A stretch of 64,000 nt of DNA from Bradyrhizobium commune (GCF_015624505.1 NZ_CP061379.1:2294001-2358000); one strand, 5' to 3'; shown: positions 53,707 through 62,087, numbered from the stretch's first letter. The notes: generated from the sequence alone by a model not told the origin. Numbers and translations: made by a program.

Positions 53707-53799
53707 GTTTGACTCGTCGGGCAAAACACCGGTAGAGTGGCATCATCGAGAAACGTTCGTGACACCCGCGCGGGACAAAAATCCGCCGCGGGTTTTTTC
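53707..53799 (+). ncRNA. Repeat element G: promoter plus hairpin-terminator (putative)
   Basis: TTGACT (53709-53714), 18-base spacer, TAGAGT (53733-53738), hairpin CCCGCG/CGCGGG (53765-53770 with 53787-53792) and six T. It is preceded by the same AT-rich block as element D. The phage operon with the 23-residue frame and terminase genes starts about 245 bases downstream; between 53800 and 54043 no gene is seen. Confidence 0.65.
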
Positions 53800-54043
53800 A
53801 TGCCTATTCGAGATCGGACGGCGGCCACGCCTTGCGGCCACGCACTCACAACACTGGAGCGCCGATCGGCGCGCCGCCGTCCGAACCTTTTTATTGGCCG
53901 CGCACGCGCGAACGTGCCGGCCCGCGGCGCGATGTCCCTCGCGTCGCGCCGCAGCGGCCCCCGGATACGGGGATAGGGTTCGCGCCGAAACGATCGCGCC
54001 TCGTCGCGCGATCTGCCGCACCTTTTCATGTCGTGGAGATGCG

Positions 54044-54115
54044 ATGACCGCCTATCTGATATCGCTCGCGCTCGCGGGCCTGGTTGCAATCGTGCTGTGG
54101 GAGAGTGTGTCGTGA
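54044..54115 (+). CDS. 23-residue membrane microprotein at the head of the phage operon
   Basis: MTAYLISLALAGLVAIVLWE plus three residues: one membrane helix. TGGAGA lies seven bases upstream of the ATG, and its TGA overlaps the GTG start of the next gene (GTGA), which argues for translation. It could be a holin-like or coupling leader peptide; function not known. Confidence 0.5.
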   Translation: MTAYLISLALAGLVAIVLWESVS

Positions 54116-54447
54116 GCGAGGAGATATGCGCGCGTGACAACGATCCGGTTCGCCTGCCTGTGGCTCGAAAATCGTCACGCGCGCGGACGCCGACCGAAAT
54201 TCGCACGCTCGCGCGCAGCCATACCCGGACGGCCATCAAGGTTCTCGTCGGGGTGATGCGCAGCGACGACGCAACGCCGGCCGCCCGCGTCTCGGCGGCC
54301 AACGCCATCCTCGACCGCGGCTGGGGCAAGGCTGCGCAAACGATGGAGAACGGCGAAGACGGCGTGCTGCAATTGATCCACCGGATCGAACGCATCATCG
54401 TGCATCCCATACAGTCTGACGGTGAGGACGCTGGCGCCTCCGATTGA
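54112..54447 (+). CDS. Phage terminase small-subunit-like protein
   Basis: 111 residues, GTG start overlapping the preceding stop. Helical DNA-binding pattern: TEIRTLARSHTRTAIKVL, AARVSAANAILDRGWGKAAQ, LQLIHRIERIIVHP. It lies 14 bases upstream of the terminase large subunit, the expected position of the small subunit that recognises DNA for packaging. A related copy is at 46513. Identity as TerS is inferred from position and pattern. Confidence 0.7.
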   Translation: MSEEICARDNDPVRLPVARKSSRARTPTEIRTLARSHTRTAIKVLVGVMRSDDATPAARVSAANAILDRGWGKAAQTMENGEDGVLQLIHRIERIIVHPIQSDGEDAGASD

Positions 54448-54461
54448 GAGGAGGTGCCGAA

Positions 54462-55748
54462 ATGTCCATCCTGAAAATTCCAACCGCCAAAATCTTCGAG
54501 CCGTTGCTGAAACCCGCACGCTACAAGGGGGTTTACGGCGGACGCGGCTCCGGTAAATCGCATTTCTTCGGCGAGCTTTTGGTCGAGACCTGCCAGGCCG
54601 AACGCGGCACGCTCGCGGTCTGCATTCGCGAGACGCAGCGGACGCTGGCGCAATCGTCCAAGCGGTTGATCGAGGACAAGATCGCGGGCCTCGGGCTCGG
54701 CCACGGATTCAAGCTGTTCAGCGACAAGATTGAAACTCCGGGCGACGGCCTGATCATCTTCCGGGGCCTTCAGGATTATACGGCGGACGCTCTTAAATCC
54801 CTGGAAGGATTTCGCATCGCCTGGATCGACGAGGCGCAAAGCCTGAGCGCGCGCAGCATCGCACTGTTGCGGCCGACGATCCGCGCAAAGCACTCCGAGC
54901 TGTGGGCGAGCTGGAATCCGCGTCGCAAAAGCGATGCCATTGATGACTTCTTACGAGGGCGCCGGCCGGATGGCGCTGTCGTCGTCAAGGCGAACTGGCG
55001 CGACAATCCCTGGTTTCCGGACGTGCTCGCGGAGGAGCGGTTGCTCGACCAAAAACTCTATCCGGAGCGCTACGATCACATCTGGGAAGGTGAATATGCG
55101 CGCGCCTTCGAGGGCGCCTATTTTGCCGCGCTGCTGTCGGAGGCACGGACGCAGGGACGGATCGGGAAGGTCGCGGCAGATCCGCTGCTGCCGCTGCGCG
55201 CCTTCATCGACATTGGCGGCGCGGGAGCCGCGGCGGACGCATTCACGATCTGGATTGCGCAGTGGGTCGGAAGCGAAATTCGCGTGCTGGATTATTACGA
55301 GAGCGTCGGCCAAGTGCTGGCGTTTCACGTCAACTGGCTGCGCGCGCGCGGCTACGACAAGGCCATTCTGTATTTGCCGCATGACGGCGTCGCCGCCAAC
55401 AACATCACCGGCAAGCGCTACGAGGATCATCTGCGCGAGGCCGGCTTCGCGGTCGAGCCGCCGGTGAAGAACCAGGGGCCGGGTGCCGCGATGCTGCGGA
55501 TCGAGGCGCTGCGGCGGCTCGCCCCGCAGCTCTGGTTCAACGAAGCGACGACCGAGCCCGGCCGTGAGGCACTCGGCTTCTATCACGAACGCAAGGACGA
55601 GACGCGCAACATCGGCCTCGGGCCGGAGCACGACTGGTCGAGCCATGCTGCCGATGCGCTGGGATTGATGGCGATCTGCTACGAGCAGCCGGGCAGGGTG
55701 GCCGCGTTCAACCGGCCGATCCGCTATGCCGAGCAGGGCTGGGTGTGA
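54462..55748 (+). CDS. Phage terminase large subunit (PBSX/Terminase_3 family)
   Basis: 428 residues. The packaging ATPase has Walker A GGRGSGKSH (about 26-34), the coupling/Walker B motif AWIDEAQSLS (about 121-130) and sensor SWNPRRKSD. The C-terminal nuclease has AFIDIGGAGAAADAF, YLPHDGVAANN and a final HDWSSHAADALG, the acidic residues of the RNase H-like fold. GAGGAGG lies upstream of the ATG. It cuts and pumps DNA into a prohead through the portal encoded next. Confidence 0.93.
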   Translation: MSILKIPTAKIFEPLLKPARYKGVYGGRGSGKSHFFGELLVETCQAERGTLAVCIRETQRTLAQSSKRLIEDKIAGLGLGHGFKLFSDKIETPGDGLIIFRGLQDYTADALKSLEGFRIAWIDEAQSLSARSIALLRPTIRAKHSELWASWNPRRKSDAIDDFLRGRRPDGAVVVKANWRDNPWFPDVLAEERLLDQKLYPERYDHIWEGEYARAFEGAYFAALLSEARTQGRIGKVAADPLLPLRAFIDIGGAGAAADAFTIWIAQWVGSEIRVLDYYESVGQVLAFHVNWLRARGYDKAILYLPHDGVAANNITGKRYEDHLREAGFAVEPPVKNQGPGAAMLRIEALRRLAPQLWFNEATTEPGREALGFYHERKDETRNIGLGPEHDWSSHAADALGLMAICYEQPGRVAAFNRPIRYAEQGWV

Positions 55749-55843
55749 GCGGGGCGGGTTGCCGCTATAAAACCTGGGGTTGATGTTGTTCTTTATGTTC
55801 TATCGTCGGATCAAGGCCAGCCTTGCCGATCAGAAGGTTCTTC

Positions 55844-56482
55844 ATGTCCAAAAAAATGTCGATCTCCGAAGTGAAGACAATGCTCGCCTCCGAGAAGGCC
55901 AATGCGCTCGCCGCGATGTCGGCGGCGCGGCTTGCCGAGGAGCGCGCCGATGCAATGGACTATTATCTCGGCGACATGCGCAAGGACATGCCGGTGCAGG
56001 ACGGCCGCTCGCGCGCGGTGTCGACCGACGTCGCTGACGCCATCGAAGGCCTGATGCCGTCACTGATGGACATCTTTGCCGGATCCGACGAGGTCGTGCA
56101 CTTCGAGCCGGTCGGCCCGGAAGATGTCGCCGCCGCGCAGCAGGAGACGGATTACGTCAATCACGTCTTCATGCAGCAGAACGGCGGATTCATGATCCTC
56201 TATTCCTTCATCAAGGATGCGCTGCTGTCGAAGGCCGGCATCGTCAAGGTCTGGTGGGAGGAGCGGGAGGAGGAGAGTCGCGAGACCTACTACGATCTCA
56301 CCGACGATCAATTCGCGCTGCTTGCCCAGGACGTGGCGGAATCGAACGGCGCCATGAAGATTGTCGCGCATACGGTGCGCGACGGGGCGGATCTCCAGGA
56401 TAGGTCGCAGACGGCGCCTTTTGAGGGGTTCAAGGCCGCGGCGAACCGGGAGCCCATCGACGCAACCGCCATTGTTCGTTGA
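55844..56482 (+). pseudogene. Phage portal protein, N-terminal part (gene split by insertion)
   Basis: 212 codons. It begins as P22-type/SU10-type portals do: LASEKANALAAMSAARLAEE, MDYYLGDM, then VADAIEGLMPSLMDIFAGSD and VNHVFMQQNGGFMILYSFIKDALL and GIVKVWW. After VRDGAD the frame leaves portal-like sequence and ends at 56480. The matching C-terminal part starts at 57529. Between them lie two unrelated genes. It may be broken or work as a split subunit; the upstream terminase and downstream capsid gene are intact. Confidence 0.7.
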
Positions 56483-56551
56483 TACGAACAACTTCAGCGG
56501 GCCAATCGACGAGATCGGAATCGGGCTTGGGCCGCCAGGACACTTTGACCG

Positions 56552-56821
56552 TTAGACGGTCGTCACTTTCCCAGCGGACGTATTCCCAAAGTTCATAGCC
56601 TTCGGACCTGCAATGAATGCGCGCGAGTACGGATCACTCTCCCAGCGAGTCGATTTCGCCTGTTGGTCGAGACCGATTGCGGGAGGCGGACAAGCCCCGT
56701 CTCGCGGCTCGGAAAGAAAACAACTGAAGCCTGCCGGGCATGGAACGTCCGACGAAGTTGCCGCGAATGCGTTGCTTGCTCCCATTGAGGCGCACAGCAC
56801 GCCAAAGAGAAACACCCGCAT
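56552..56821 (-). CDS. Small exported cysteine-containing protein inside the portal gene
   Basis: 89 residues on the opposite strand. Signal peptide MRVFLFGVLCASMGASNAFA, then a short domain with DVPCPAGFSCFLSEPRDGACPPP, three cysteines. GGGA lies seven bases upstream of the ATG at 56821. No family recognised. It lies in the segment that interrupts the portal gene. Confidence 0.5.
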   Translation of the reverse strand: MRVFLFGVLCASMGASNAFAATSSDVPCPAGFSCFLSEPRDGACPPPAIGLDQQAKSTRWESDPYSRAFIAGPKAMNFGNTSAGKVTTV

Positions 56822-56902
56822 CGCCATTCCCGGAATTGGCGTGAGAGCGGCTCGCGCGCGCTGGGCGATCGTTACCGGATCAACAATCGACGGAATCAAG
56901 AG

Positions 56903-57469
56903 ATGCCCGAATACAGATATCCCGGCTACGGTCCGGCCAGCGAAAATTGGTTGACGCCCCGCGCGAAGACCAAAGGTGGTTATCACGGCGGAACTGACAA
57001 TCCGGCCAAGCCGGGAACATATTCCAGCGACATCACACACAAGGCGGATCCGGACGCGTTTGATATCGATCGTCCGGTCTTTCCGTACCAGAACGGAGAG
57101 CCGAAGCCGGCGCTTCCGCCTGGCTCTACGCTTTCGCCGGGAGCCGCGCCTCTGTCATCGTCCGGCATGGCTATTCCCGGCGCGGAAGGCCCGACATCGT
57201 TGGGTGGATCGAACGGTCCGGCACCGTTGCGGGCTCCTACATCTTCGCGCTCGCAATCTCCGGCGCTCTTTCCACTCGAGGCGCTGCTGGCTCGCGATCC
57301 CAATCGCGCATGGGATCAATGGGCCTCGCTGCGGAGAGACGTGTCATCGCGCGCGCCGGGTGTTTCCGCCGGCCCGTCGGCCCCGGTGGATTCGGCCAAT
57401 CCAGATCAAGCGCCCGCCGGCGGACTGCTTAGCCTGATCCGGGACCATATGCGCAACAACGGCTATTAG
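56903..57469 (+). CDS. Proline-rich unknown protein inside the portal gene
   Basis: 188 residues: EYRYPGYGPASENWLTPRAK at the start, a Pro/Ser/Ala-rich middle, and a helical end LLSLIRDHMRNNGY. No signal, no known domain. Its composition resembles the stalks of the two nuclease proteins in this island. It may be a cargo protein or degenerate toxin; its start is preceded by AATCAAGAG. Stop lies 60 bases before the second portal part. Confidence 0.5.
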   Translation: MPEYRYPGYGPASENWLTPRAKTKGGYHGGTDNPAKPGTYSSDITHKADPDAFDIDRPVFPYQNGEPKPALPPGSTLSPGAAPLSSSGMAIPGAEGPTSLGGSNGPAPLRAPTSSRSQSPALFPLEALLARDPNRAWDQWASLRRDVSSRAPGVSAGPSAPVDSANPDQAPAGGLLSLIRDHMRNNGY

Positions 57470-57528
57470 GCCGCCGCGCTCTTTCTGCCGTCCGCCCCAC
57501 GCGGCAAAACCGAAGAGTTCAATCAGAC

Positions 57529-59190
57529 ATGCCCGTTCCTTTGCTAGCCCCGGCGCCGCCCGCGCCGGTGGGTCCTCTCGTCACGCATGACGTCACCATC
57601 GTCACCACGCGCAAGCGCGCGCAGGTGCGGGTGATGGGTGTGCCGCCCGAAGAATTCGGCATCGAGCGCGGCGCGCGCAGCATCCGTGACTGCAATTATT
57701 GCTTCCATGAGGTCGTCACCAAGACCGAGGCGCAGCTGATCGCGGAAGGTTTTGATGCCGGCCAGATCAGGGCGCTGCGGCCGCATACCGGCACGACCGA
57801 GATCGAGACGCTGGCACGCGACACGGTGGAAGAGCATCTGTCGGCGACCGCCGGCGGCGGCAGCGCCAATTCGGCGGCGCGGCTGGTGCGCATCACCGAG
57901 CATTATGTCCGGATGGACTTCGAGGGCTCGGGCCGTCCCTGCCTCTACCAGGTCATCACCGGCGGCGATCAGGCCGAGATCCTACGCAAGGACGGCAAGG
58001 ACTGCATCACGCCGTTCGACGAGATTCCCTTTGCCGCCACCACGCCGGTGCCGGTGACGCACCGTTTCTTCGGCCGTTCGATCGCCGATCTCGTGATGCC
58101 ATTGCAGCGGGAGAAGACCGCGCTGAAGCGCGGCGCGCTCGACAATCTCTATCTGCACAACAATCCTCGCGTCGAGGTCGCCGAGCAGAATGCCGGGCCG
58201 AACACGCTGGACGATCTGCTGGTGTCGCGGCCGGGCGGCGTGGTCCGCACCAAGACCGCGGGAGGGCTGAACTGGCAGGTCGTGCCCGATATCACCACGT
58301 CGATCTATCCGATGCTGCAATATCTTGACGCCGAGATCGAGATCCGCACCGGCCTCGGCAAGCAGACGCAAGGCATCGACGCCAACGCGTTGCAGAACCA
58401 GTCGGCCACCGCGGTCGCGCAGGTGTTCTCGGCCTCGCAGATGCGGATCAAGCTGATCGCGCGCATCATGGCCGAGGGCGTGCGCGACATCTTCGCGCTG
58501 CTGCATGGCACGATCCGCAAGCATGGACAGCGCGAGGAGACGGTGCGGCTGCGCGACGCCTGGGTCGACGTCAATCCGCGCGACTGGAAGACCCGCGACG
58601 ACATGACCATCAATGTCGGCCTCGGCTCCGGCGGCAAGGCGCAGCAATTCGCCCAGACCATGGCGATCGCCAATGTGCAGAAGGAGCTGCTTGCCGGCGG
58701 CAAGATCAACCTGGTCGGCGACCGCCAGCTCTACAACACGGCGGCCGAGTTGACGCGAATCATGGGGCACCGAAACCCCGATCAGTTCTTCAATGATCCG
58801 ACCGCCGTCAATCCGCAGACCGGACAGCTGCTCAATCCGCCGCCGGCGCCACCGCAGCCGCCGCCGGATCCGAAGCTATTGGCCATACAGGCGCGGGCGC
58901 AGGTCGATGCCGCGCTCGCGGCGCATCAGGCGCAGCTCCAGCAACAAAAGGCGCAGAACGACGCGATCCATCTCCAGGTCAAGACGCAAGGGGAGATCGA
59001 GCTCGCCAAGATCAAAGCCGCTCTCGACGCCAAGATGACGGTGCTGGAGACGCATCTGAAGGCGGCGATCGATGTAGGGAAAGTGCAGCGTTCATATCCG
59101 CCGGGCGCACGCAAGGCGAAAGACGGCCACCACTATCTGCCGGACACCAACCGGCCCGGCAAATATCTGCTGGTCGCTCACCATGGCTGA
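57529..59190 (+). pseudogene. Phage portal protein, C-terminal part
   Basis: 553 codons. Portal features: THDVTIVTTRKRAQVRVMG, PPEEFGIERGARSIRDCNYC, RFFGRSIADLVMPLQREKTA, NNPRVEVAEQNAGPNTLDDL, then LDAEIEIRTGLGKQTQGIDA, a Pro-rich hinge (PPPAPPQPPPDP) and a coiled-coil end with Lys/Gln. It continues the interrupted gene 55844-56482 and could be translated from its own ATG, though the ribosome site is weak. Its last eight bases overlap the start of the WHH toxin gene. An 84-base part near its end (58844-58927) recurs at 60751-60834. Confidence 0.75.
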
Positions 59191-60178
59191 TTATTCCCTG
59201 GTGCCGGTCGAGCATCAGCCGGACTTCGAGAATGCCTCTCTCGTTCCAGTCGACCACGATCCGTTCAGCGCCGATGGCGTAACGCAGCACGTGCCGGCCC
59301 AAACAGCACAGAGTCAGCCAGCGCAGTCTCCGCTGCAGCAGCCAGCGACGGGAGTTCAGCGACTCTATGTCGGTCCGGCAGCGAAGATCACACAGACATC
59401 GGAGGAGGGCGAATCTTGGGATCCGGAAAGTGAAGCTAACGATACGTCTACGTCAAATCGACCGACCCAACCGACACCTCCGCAGGACAAGCCTCCTCCT
59501 GATCTGTCGCACTTTACACCGCTCGGCGAGCTGAAGCCGGCGACCTTCACGCCCACGCAGCAGATTGAGCATCACGCGATCGACGCGCTGTTAGCTCTCG
59601 GCGTGCCGCTGCACAATGCCCAAGAGCTGGCGACGCGTATTGGAAACTTGTTGAGCTTGACGCCGCTTGGCGTTGCCGGGTCGGCGCTCAACCTCATCGA
59701 TGCGAAGCGCCGCGACGATTTCCCCGCGGGCGTTGAGGCTGCGATCGGACTGATACCGGGTGCGAAGGGCGTCGGCCGCGTCGCCGCCGGAGAAGTACGC
59801 GCGCTAACAAGCAAGGTTCGGCTCTCTCCGGCATCCTGGGCGGCTAAAAAAGGATACGCCGGTGTTGGAACGACCGTGAACGGCGGGCCCACCTTTGCTG
59901 CAACCAAGCATCTGTATCCTGCTGTGCAGGGGCAGCGAAGTGTTGTGAAAATAAAACTTACTGGGAGCCGAAGAGGTGACTCTAACCTCGCGAACAGGCA
60001 GGGTGGGTTCACTAAAACTCCGCCTGGATATAGGTGGCACCACGTCGACGACTTCGATCCGCAGAGTGGAGAGGCCTCCCTTGAGCTTATAGATAAAGAC
60101 GCGCATGATGCTACTTTCCCGCATGCCGGTTCGGTTGCGCAGTACGCGAAGCACCACGGAGTACAGTACAAGCGTTGA
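59183..60178 (+). CDS. WHH-type nuclease toxin of polymorphic-toxin form
   Basis: 331 residues. Twin N-terminal repeats SLVPVEHQPDFENA and SLVPVDHDPFSADG are typical of phage-linked rhizobial proteins. A Gln/Pro-rich stalk and helical region lead to a C-terminal WHH nuclease: Gly282-Tyr-Arg-Trp-His-His, VDDFDPQSGEASLELI, DAHDATFPHAGSVAQYAKHHG. It starts within the portal end (8-base overlap), so it is translationally coupled to a phage head gene. The SMI1/KNR4 gene 14 bases later is the standard immunity partner. Probable delivery: with phage-like particles or by another secretion route, unproven. Confidence 0.85.
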   Translation: MADYSLVPVEHQPDFENASLVPVDHDPFSADGVTQHVPAQTAQSQPAQSPLQQPATGVQRLYVGPAAKITQTSEEGESWDPESEANDTSTSNRPTQPTPPQDKPPPDLSHFTPLGELKPATFTPTQQIEHHAIDALLALGVPLHNAQELATRIGNLLSLTPLGVAGSALNLIDAKRRDDFPAGVEAAIGLIPGAKGVGRVAAGEVRALTSKVRLSPASWAAKKGYAGVGTTVNGGPTFAATKHLYPAVQGQRSVVKIKLTGSRRGDSNLANRQGGFTKTPPGYRWHHVDDFDPQSGEASLELIDKDAHDATFPHAGSVAQYAKHHGVQYKR

Positions 60179-60192
60179 CAAGGAAACAGGCC

Positions 60193-60645
60193 ATGGTTGT
60201 TTTTGAAGATACTGCTCCACCGCTTTCCGAGCTTGACATAAAGCGTGTGGAGAACCGCTTGGGTATTCGCTTGCCGCAGGATCTCAAGGAACACTACCTC
60301 CTGCACAATGGTGGAAGACCTTGCCCTCAATTTTTTCCGAAGGATGGAGACGCATATGATGTCGACTGTTTCTATTCCATGAACACCTACGCGAAGGGCT
60401 CAAGCTTCGAGCGGACATACGTCATGATGGTGCATCAGACACCCGAGTTTCCTCGGGGGTATATACCGTTCGCGGACGATTGTTCGGGCGACAAGTTTCT
60501 CTATAGTGTGAGGCCTGAGTCCTTCGGGAATATTATGTTCATTTCACATGAAGATTATGAGGACCCTGATCGATACGTCGTGTTTCTCGCCCCGACATTG
60601 AAGGAATTTATCAATTCTCTCACTGAACTCCCTGAAGGTTTGTAG
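60193..60645 (+). CDS. SMI1/KNR4 immunity protein
   Basis: 150 residues. The family signature is clear: LSELDIKRVENRLGIRLPQD and LKEHYLLHNGGRP at the start, YIPFADDCSGDKFLYSV in the middle, and LAPTLKEFINSLTE at the end. SMI1/KNR4 proteins bind and neutralise nuclease toxins. It lies 14 bases after the WHH toxin stop with AAGGAAA as ribosome site, so toxin and antidote are co-expressed. Confidence 0.9.
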   Translation: MVVFEDTAPPLSELDIKRVENRLGIRLPQDLKEHYLLHNGGRPCPQFFPKDGDAYDVDCFYSMNTYAKGSSFERTYVMMVHQTPEFPRGYIPFADDCSGDKFLYSVRPESFGNIMFISHEDYEDPDRYVVFLAPTLKEFINSLTELPEGL

Positions 60646-60750
60646 TGGCCGTGGAGCCGTGCGGTCTACGGATCTGCAGGCAAGACGTGATTGTGTGGCT
60701 GGATGCATCTAGGATGAAGGCACGCGGACCGAACGCTTGCTGAGGCAACC

Positions 60751-60925
60751 CGGCGCCGCCGCAGCCGCCGCCGGATCCGAAGCTATTGGCCATACAGGCG
60801 CGGGCGCAGGTCGATGCCGCGCTCGCAGCGCATCGCTCAAGACGAGCTCGCTCTCGATTGGTCGCACCTTAATCAGCCGTTCGGCGAACTGAAGCCGGCG
60901 ACATTCACGCCCTCGCAGCAGATCG
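60751..60925 (+). pseudogene. Chimeric duplicate: portal end fused to toxin stalk
   Basis: Bases 60751-60834 match 58844-58927 of the portal (82 of 84 by my alignment). Bases from about 60860 to 60925 match 59503-59568 of the WHH toxin stalk (LSHFTPLGELKPATFTP). The order is as in the intact locus, but about 570 intervening bases are missing. This is the remains of a second toxin cassette. The surrounding gap (60646-60958) holds nothing else. Confidence 0.85.
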
Positions 60926-60958
60926 GGTACTTTCGAGCTCGCCTTCGTCTTGAGGCGG

Positions 60959-61519
60959 TCAATGGTTGAGCAGATTTTGCATCCGATCTATCTCTGTTTC
61001 AAGAATTGCAGCTATTTCGTCGCACGCGTTGGCCACGCGCTCGCAATTGTTACGAAGCATCGGTTTCATTCTGTCTTTTTGCCGCTGTTCGATAGGACCC
61101 AGTTGACCAACTCGATCGATGAGTTGGTGGCTCCTAATCACAAAGTACCGGGCTTTTTCGAGGGGAGCCATTGCTTCGATGGGCAGCATGGAGAGCCTTT
61201 GCCATGCGTCATCAATGTCGGGCACGTTCTTGGGTATCGCAACGACGAAGTTGTCGTAATGGATATCCTCTGCGGTCGAGAAGTGTCGCATCTCTGCACC
61301 GAGCTGCTGCGAGACTGCGCGGAGTCGGTAAAGAAGACCAAGCCGTTCATCGATTCGGTCGTCCGCTCTTATCTTTCGGTCGAACTCTACCCTCGCCATT
61401 GTGCTGCGATAGGCGAGTGCTGCGGCCGCAAGGGCGATGCCGGCTGCCAGCGAAGGCTGAAAGTCCTTCAATATGTCGTAAAGCGCGTGCGCGGCGCTCG
61501 CCGTCGTTGCGTCAGTCAT
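60959..61519 (-). CDS. Membrane-anchored helical protein, paralogue of 43466-44077
   Basis: 186 residues: N-terminal LYDILKDFQPSLAAGIALAA membrane start, then long helices (IDERLGLLYRLRAVSQQLGA, RYFVIRSHQLIDRVGQLG, NNCERVANACDEIAAILETE). It shares its DFQP...AA and (W/Y)QxLSxxPxxA motifs with the protein at 43466. It is on the opposite strand to the phage operon, so it is an inserted accessory gene; an immunity or defence-related role is possible. Confidence 0.65.
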   Translation of the reverse strand: MTDATTASAAHALYDILKDFQPSLAAGIALAAAALAYRSTMARVEFDRKIRADDRIDERLGLLYRLRAVSQQLGAEMRHFSTAEDIHYDNFVVAIPKNVPDIDDAWQRLSMLPIEAMAPLEKARYFVIRSHQLIDRVGQLGPIEQRQKDRMKPMLRNNCERVANACDEIAAILETEIDRMQNLLNH

Positions 61520-61552
61520 CAGGCGGCCTCAGATGCCTTTTGGCACAGCGCC

Positions 61553-61568
61553 AAGGTCCGCGGACCTT
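61553..61568. promoter_or_regulatory. 16-bp perfect palindrome between divergent genes
   Basis: AAGGTCCGCGGACCTT, preceded by an overlapping inverted repeat TTGGC-ACAGC-GCCAA (61540-61554). It lies 34 bases before the minus-strand gene start and 110 bases before the phage gene at 61679. A regulator site or recombination site is possible. Confidence 0.45.
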
Positions 61569-61678
61569 ATCAGAACATTGTACCAGGTGGAGGATGGATG
61601 TTGCCGAGGCGGCGCTCGCCGCATCTGCCGCGCGCCACGATATGAAAACGCGCCGGCCGAATAACGAGGAGGAAACCA

Positions 61679-61978
61679 ATGTCTGACGAGAGCTCCCTGG
61701 AGAGGGCGGCCGCGAAGGCGGCTCGTGCCGAAGCATTGCTTGACGACGAGCTCTTGGGCGAGGCGTTCGACACACTCGAGACAGGCTACATCGCGGCCTG
61801 GCGCGCGACTACGGTCGACGATGCTGCTGGGCGCGAGAAATTGTTTCTCGCCATCAACATCGTCGGCAAGGTGCGCGATCATCTTGCGGCCGTCGTCGCC
61901 AACGGCAAGTTGGCGCGCGCCGAGCTCAAGGAGCTTGCGGAGACGGCGGAGCGGCGGAAGCGGTTCGGGATCATTTAG
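61679..61978 (+). CDS. Small phage-operon protein (head region)
   Basis: 99 residues, highly helical: AAAKAARAEALLDDELLGEA, FDTLETGYIAAWRAT and VGKVRDHLAAVVANGKLARA. AACGAGGAGG lies eight bases upstream of the ATG, the best ribosome site in this area. Its place between portal and capsid genes is that of scaffold-like or head-completion proteins, but no function is known. Confidence 0.7.
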   Translation: MSDESSLERAAAKAARAEALLDDELLGEAFDTLETGYIAAWRATTVDDAAGREKLFLAINIVGKVRDHLAAVVANGKLARAELKELAETAERRKRFGII

Positions 61979-62087
61979 CCTGCACAGATTCTGCACAACT
62001 ACAGGGAGAGTTGACATCGTTCCTGTTTTGTTCAATTAATGCCCTGATGTCCATTATGTTTGTCTTGGGAAGTTGGAGAGGTTTCGG

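Noticed and set aside
38209..53799. Reading the A-G elements as protein-coding on the minus strand (CFARRVK-like shadow peptides)
   Set aside because: The peptide comes from the conserved promoter DNA itself; frames before it are unrelated in each copy and the hairpin plus T-run are on the + strand.
53587..53799. Tandem elements F and G as a CRISPR array
   Set aside because: Only two units here, 90 bases each with promoter and hairpin structure, no equal spacers and no cas genes.
55748..57530. Group I or II intron in the portal gene
   Set aside because: No intron core pairings, reverse transcriptase or homing endonuclease seen; the insert carries ordinary genes in both orientations.
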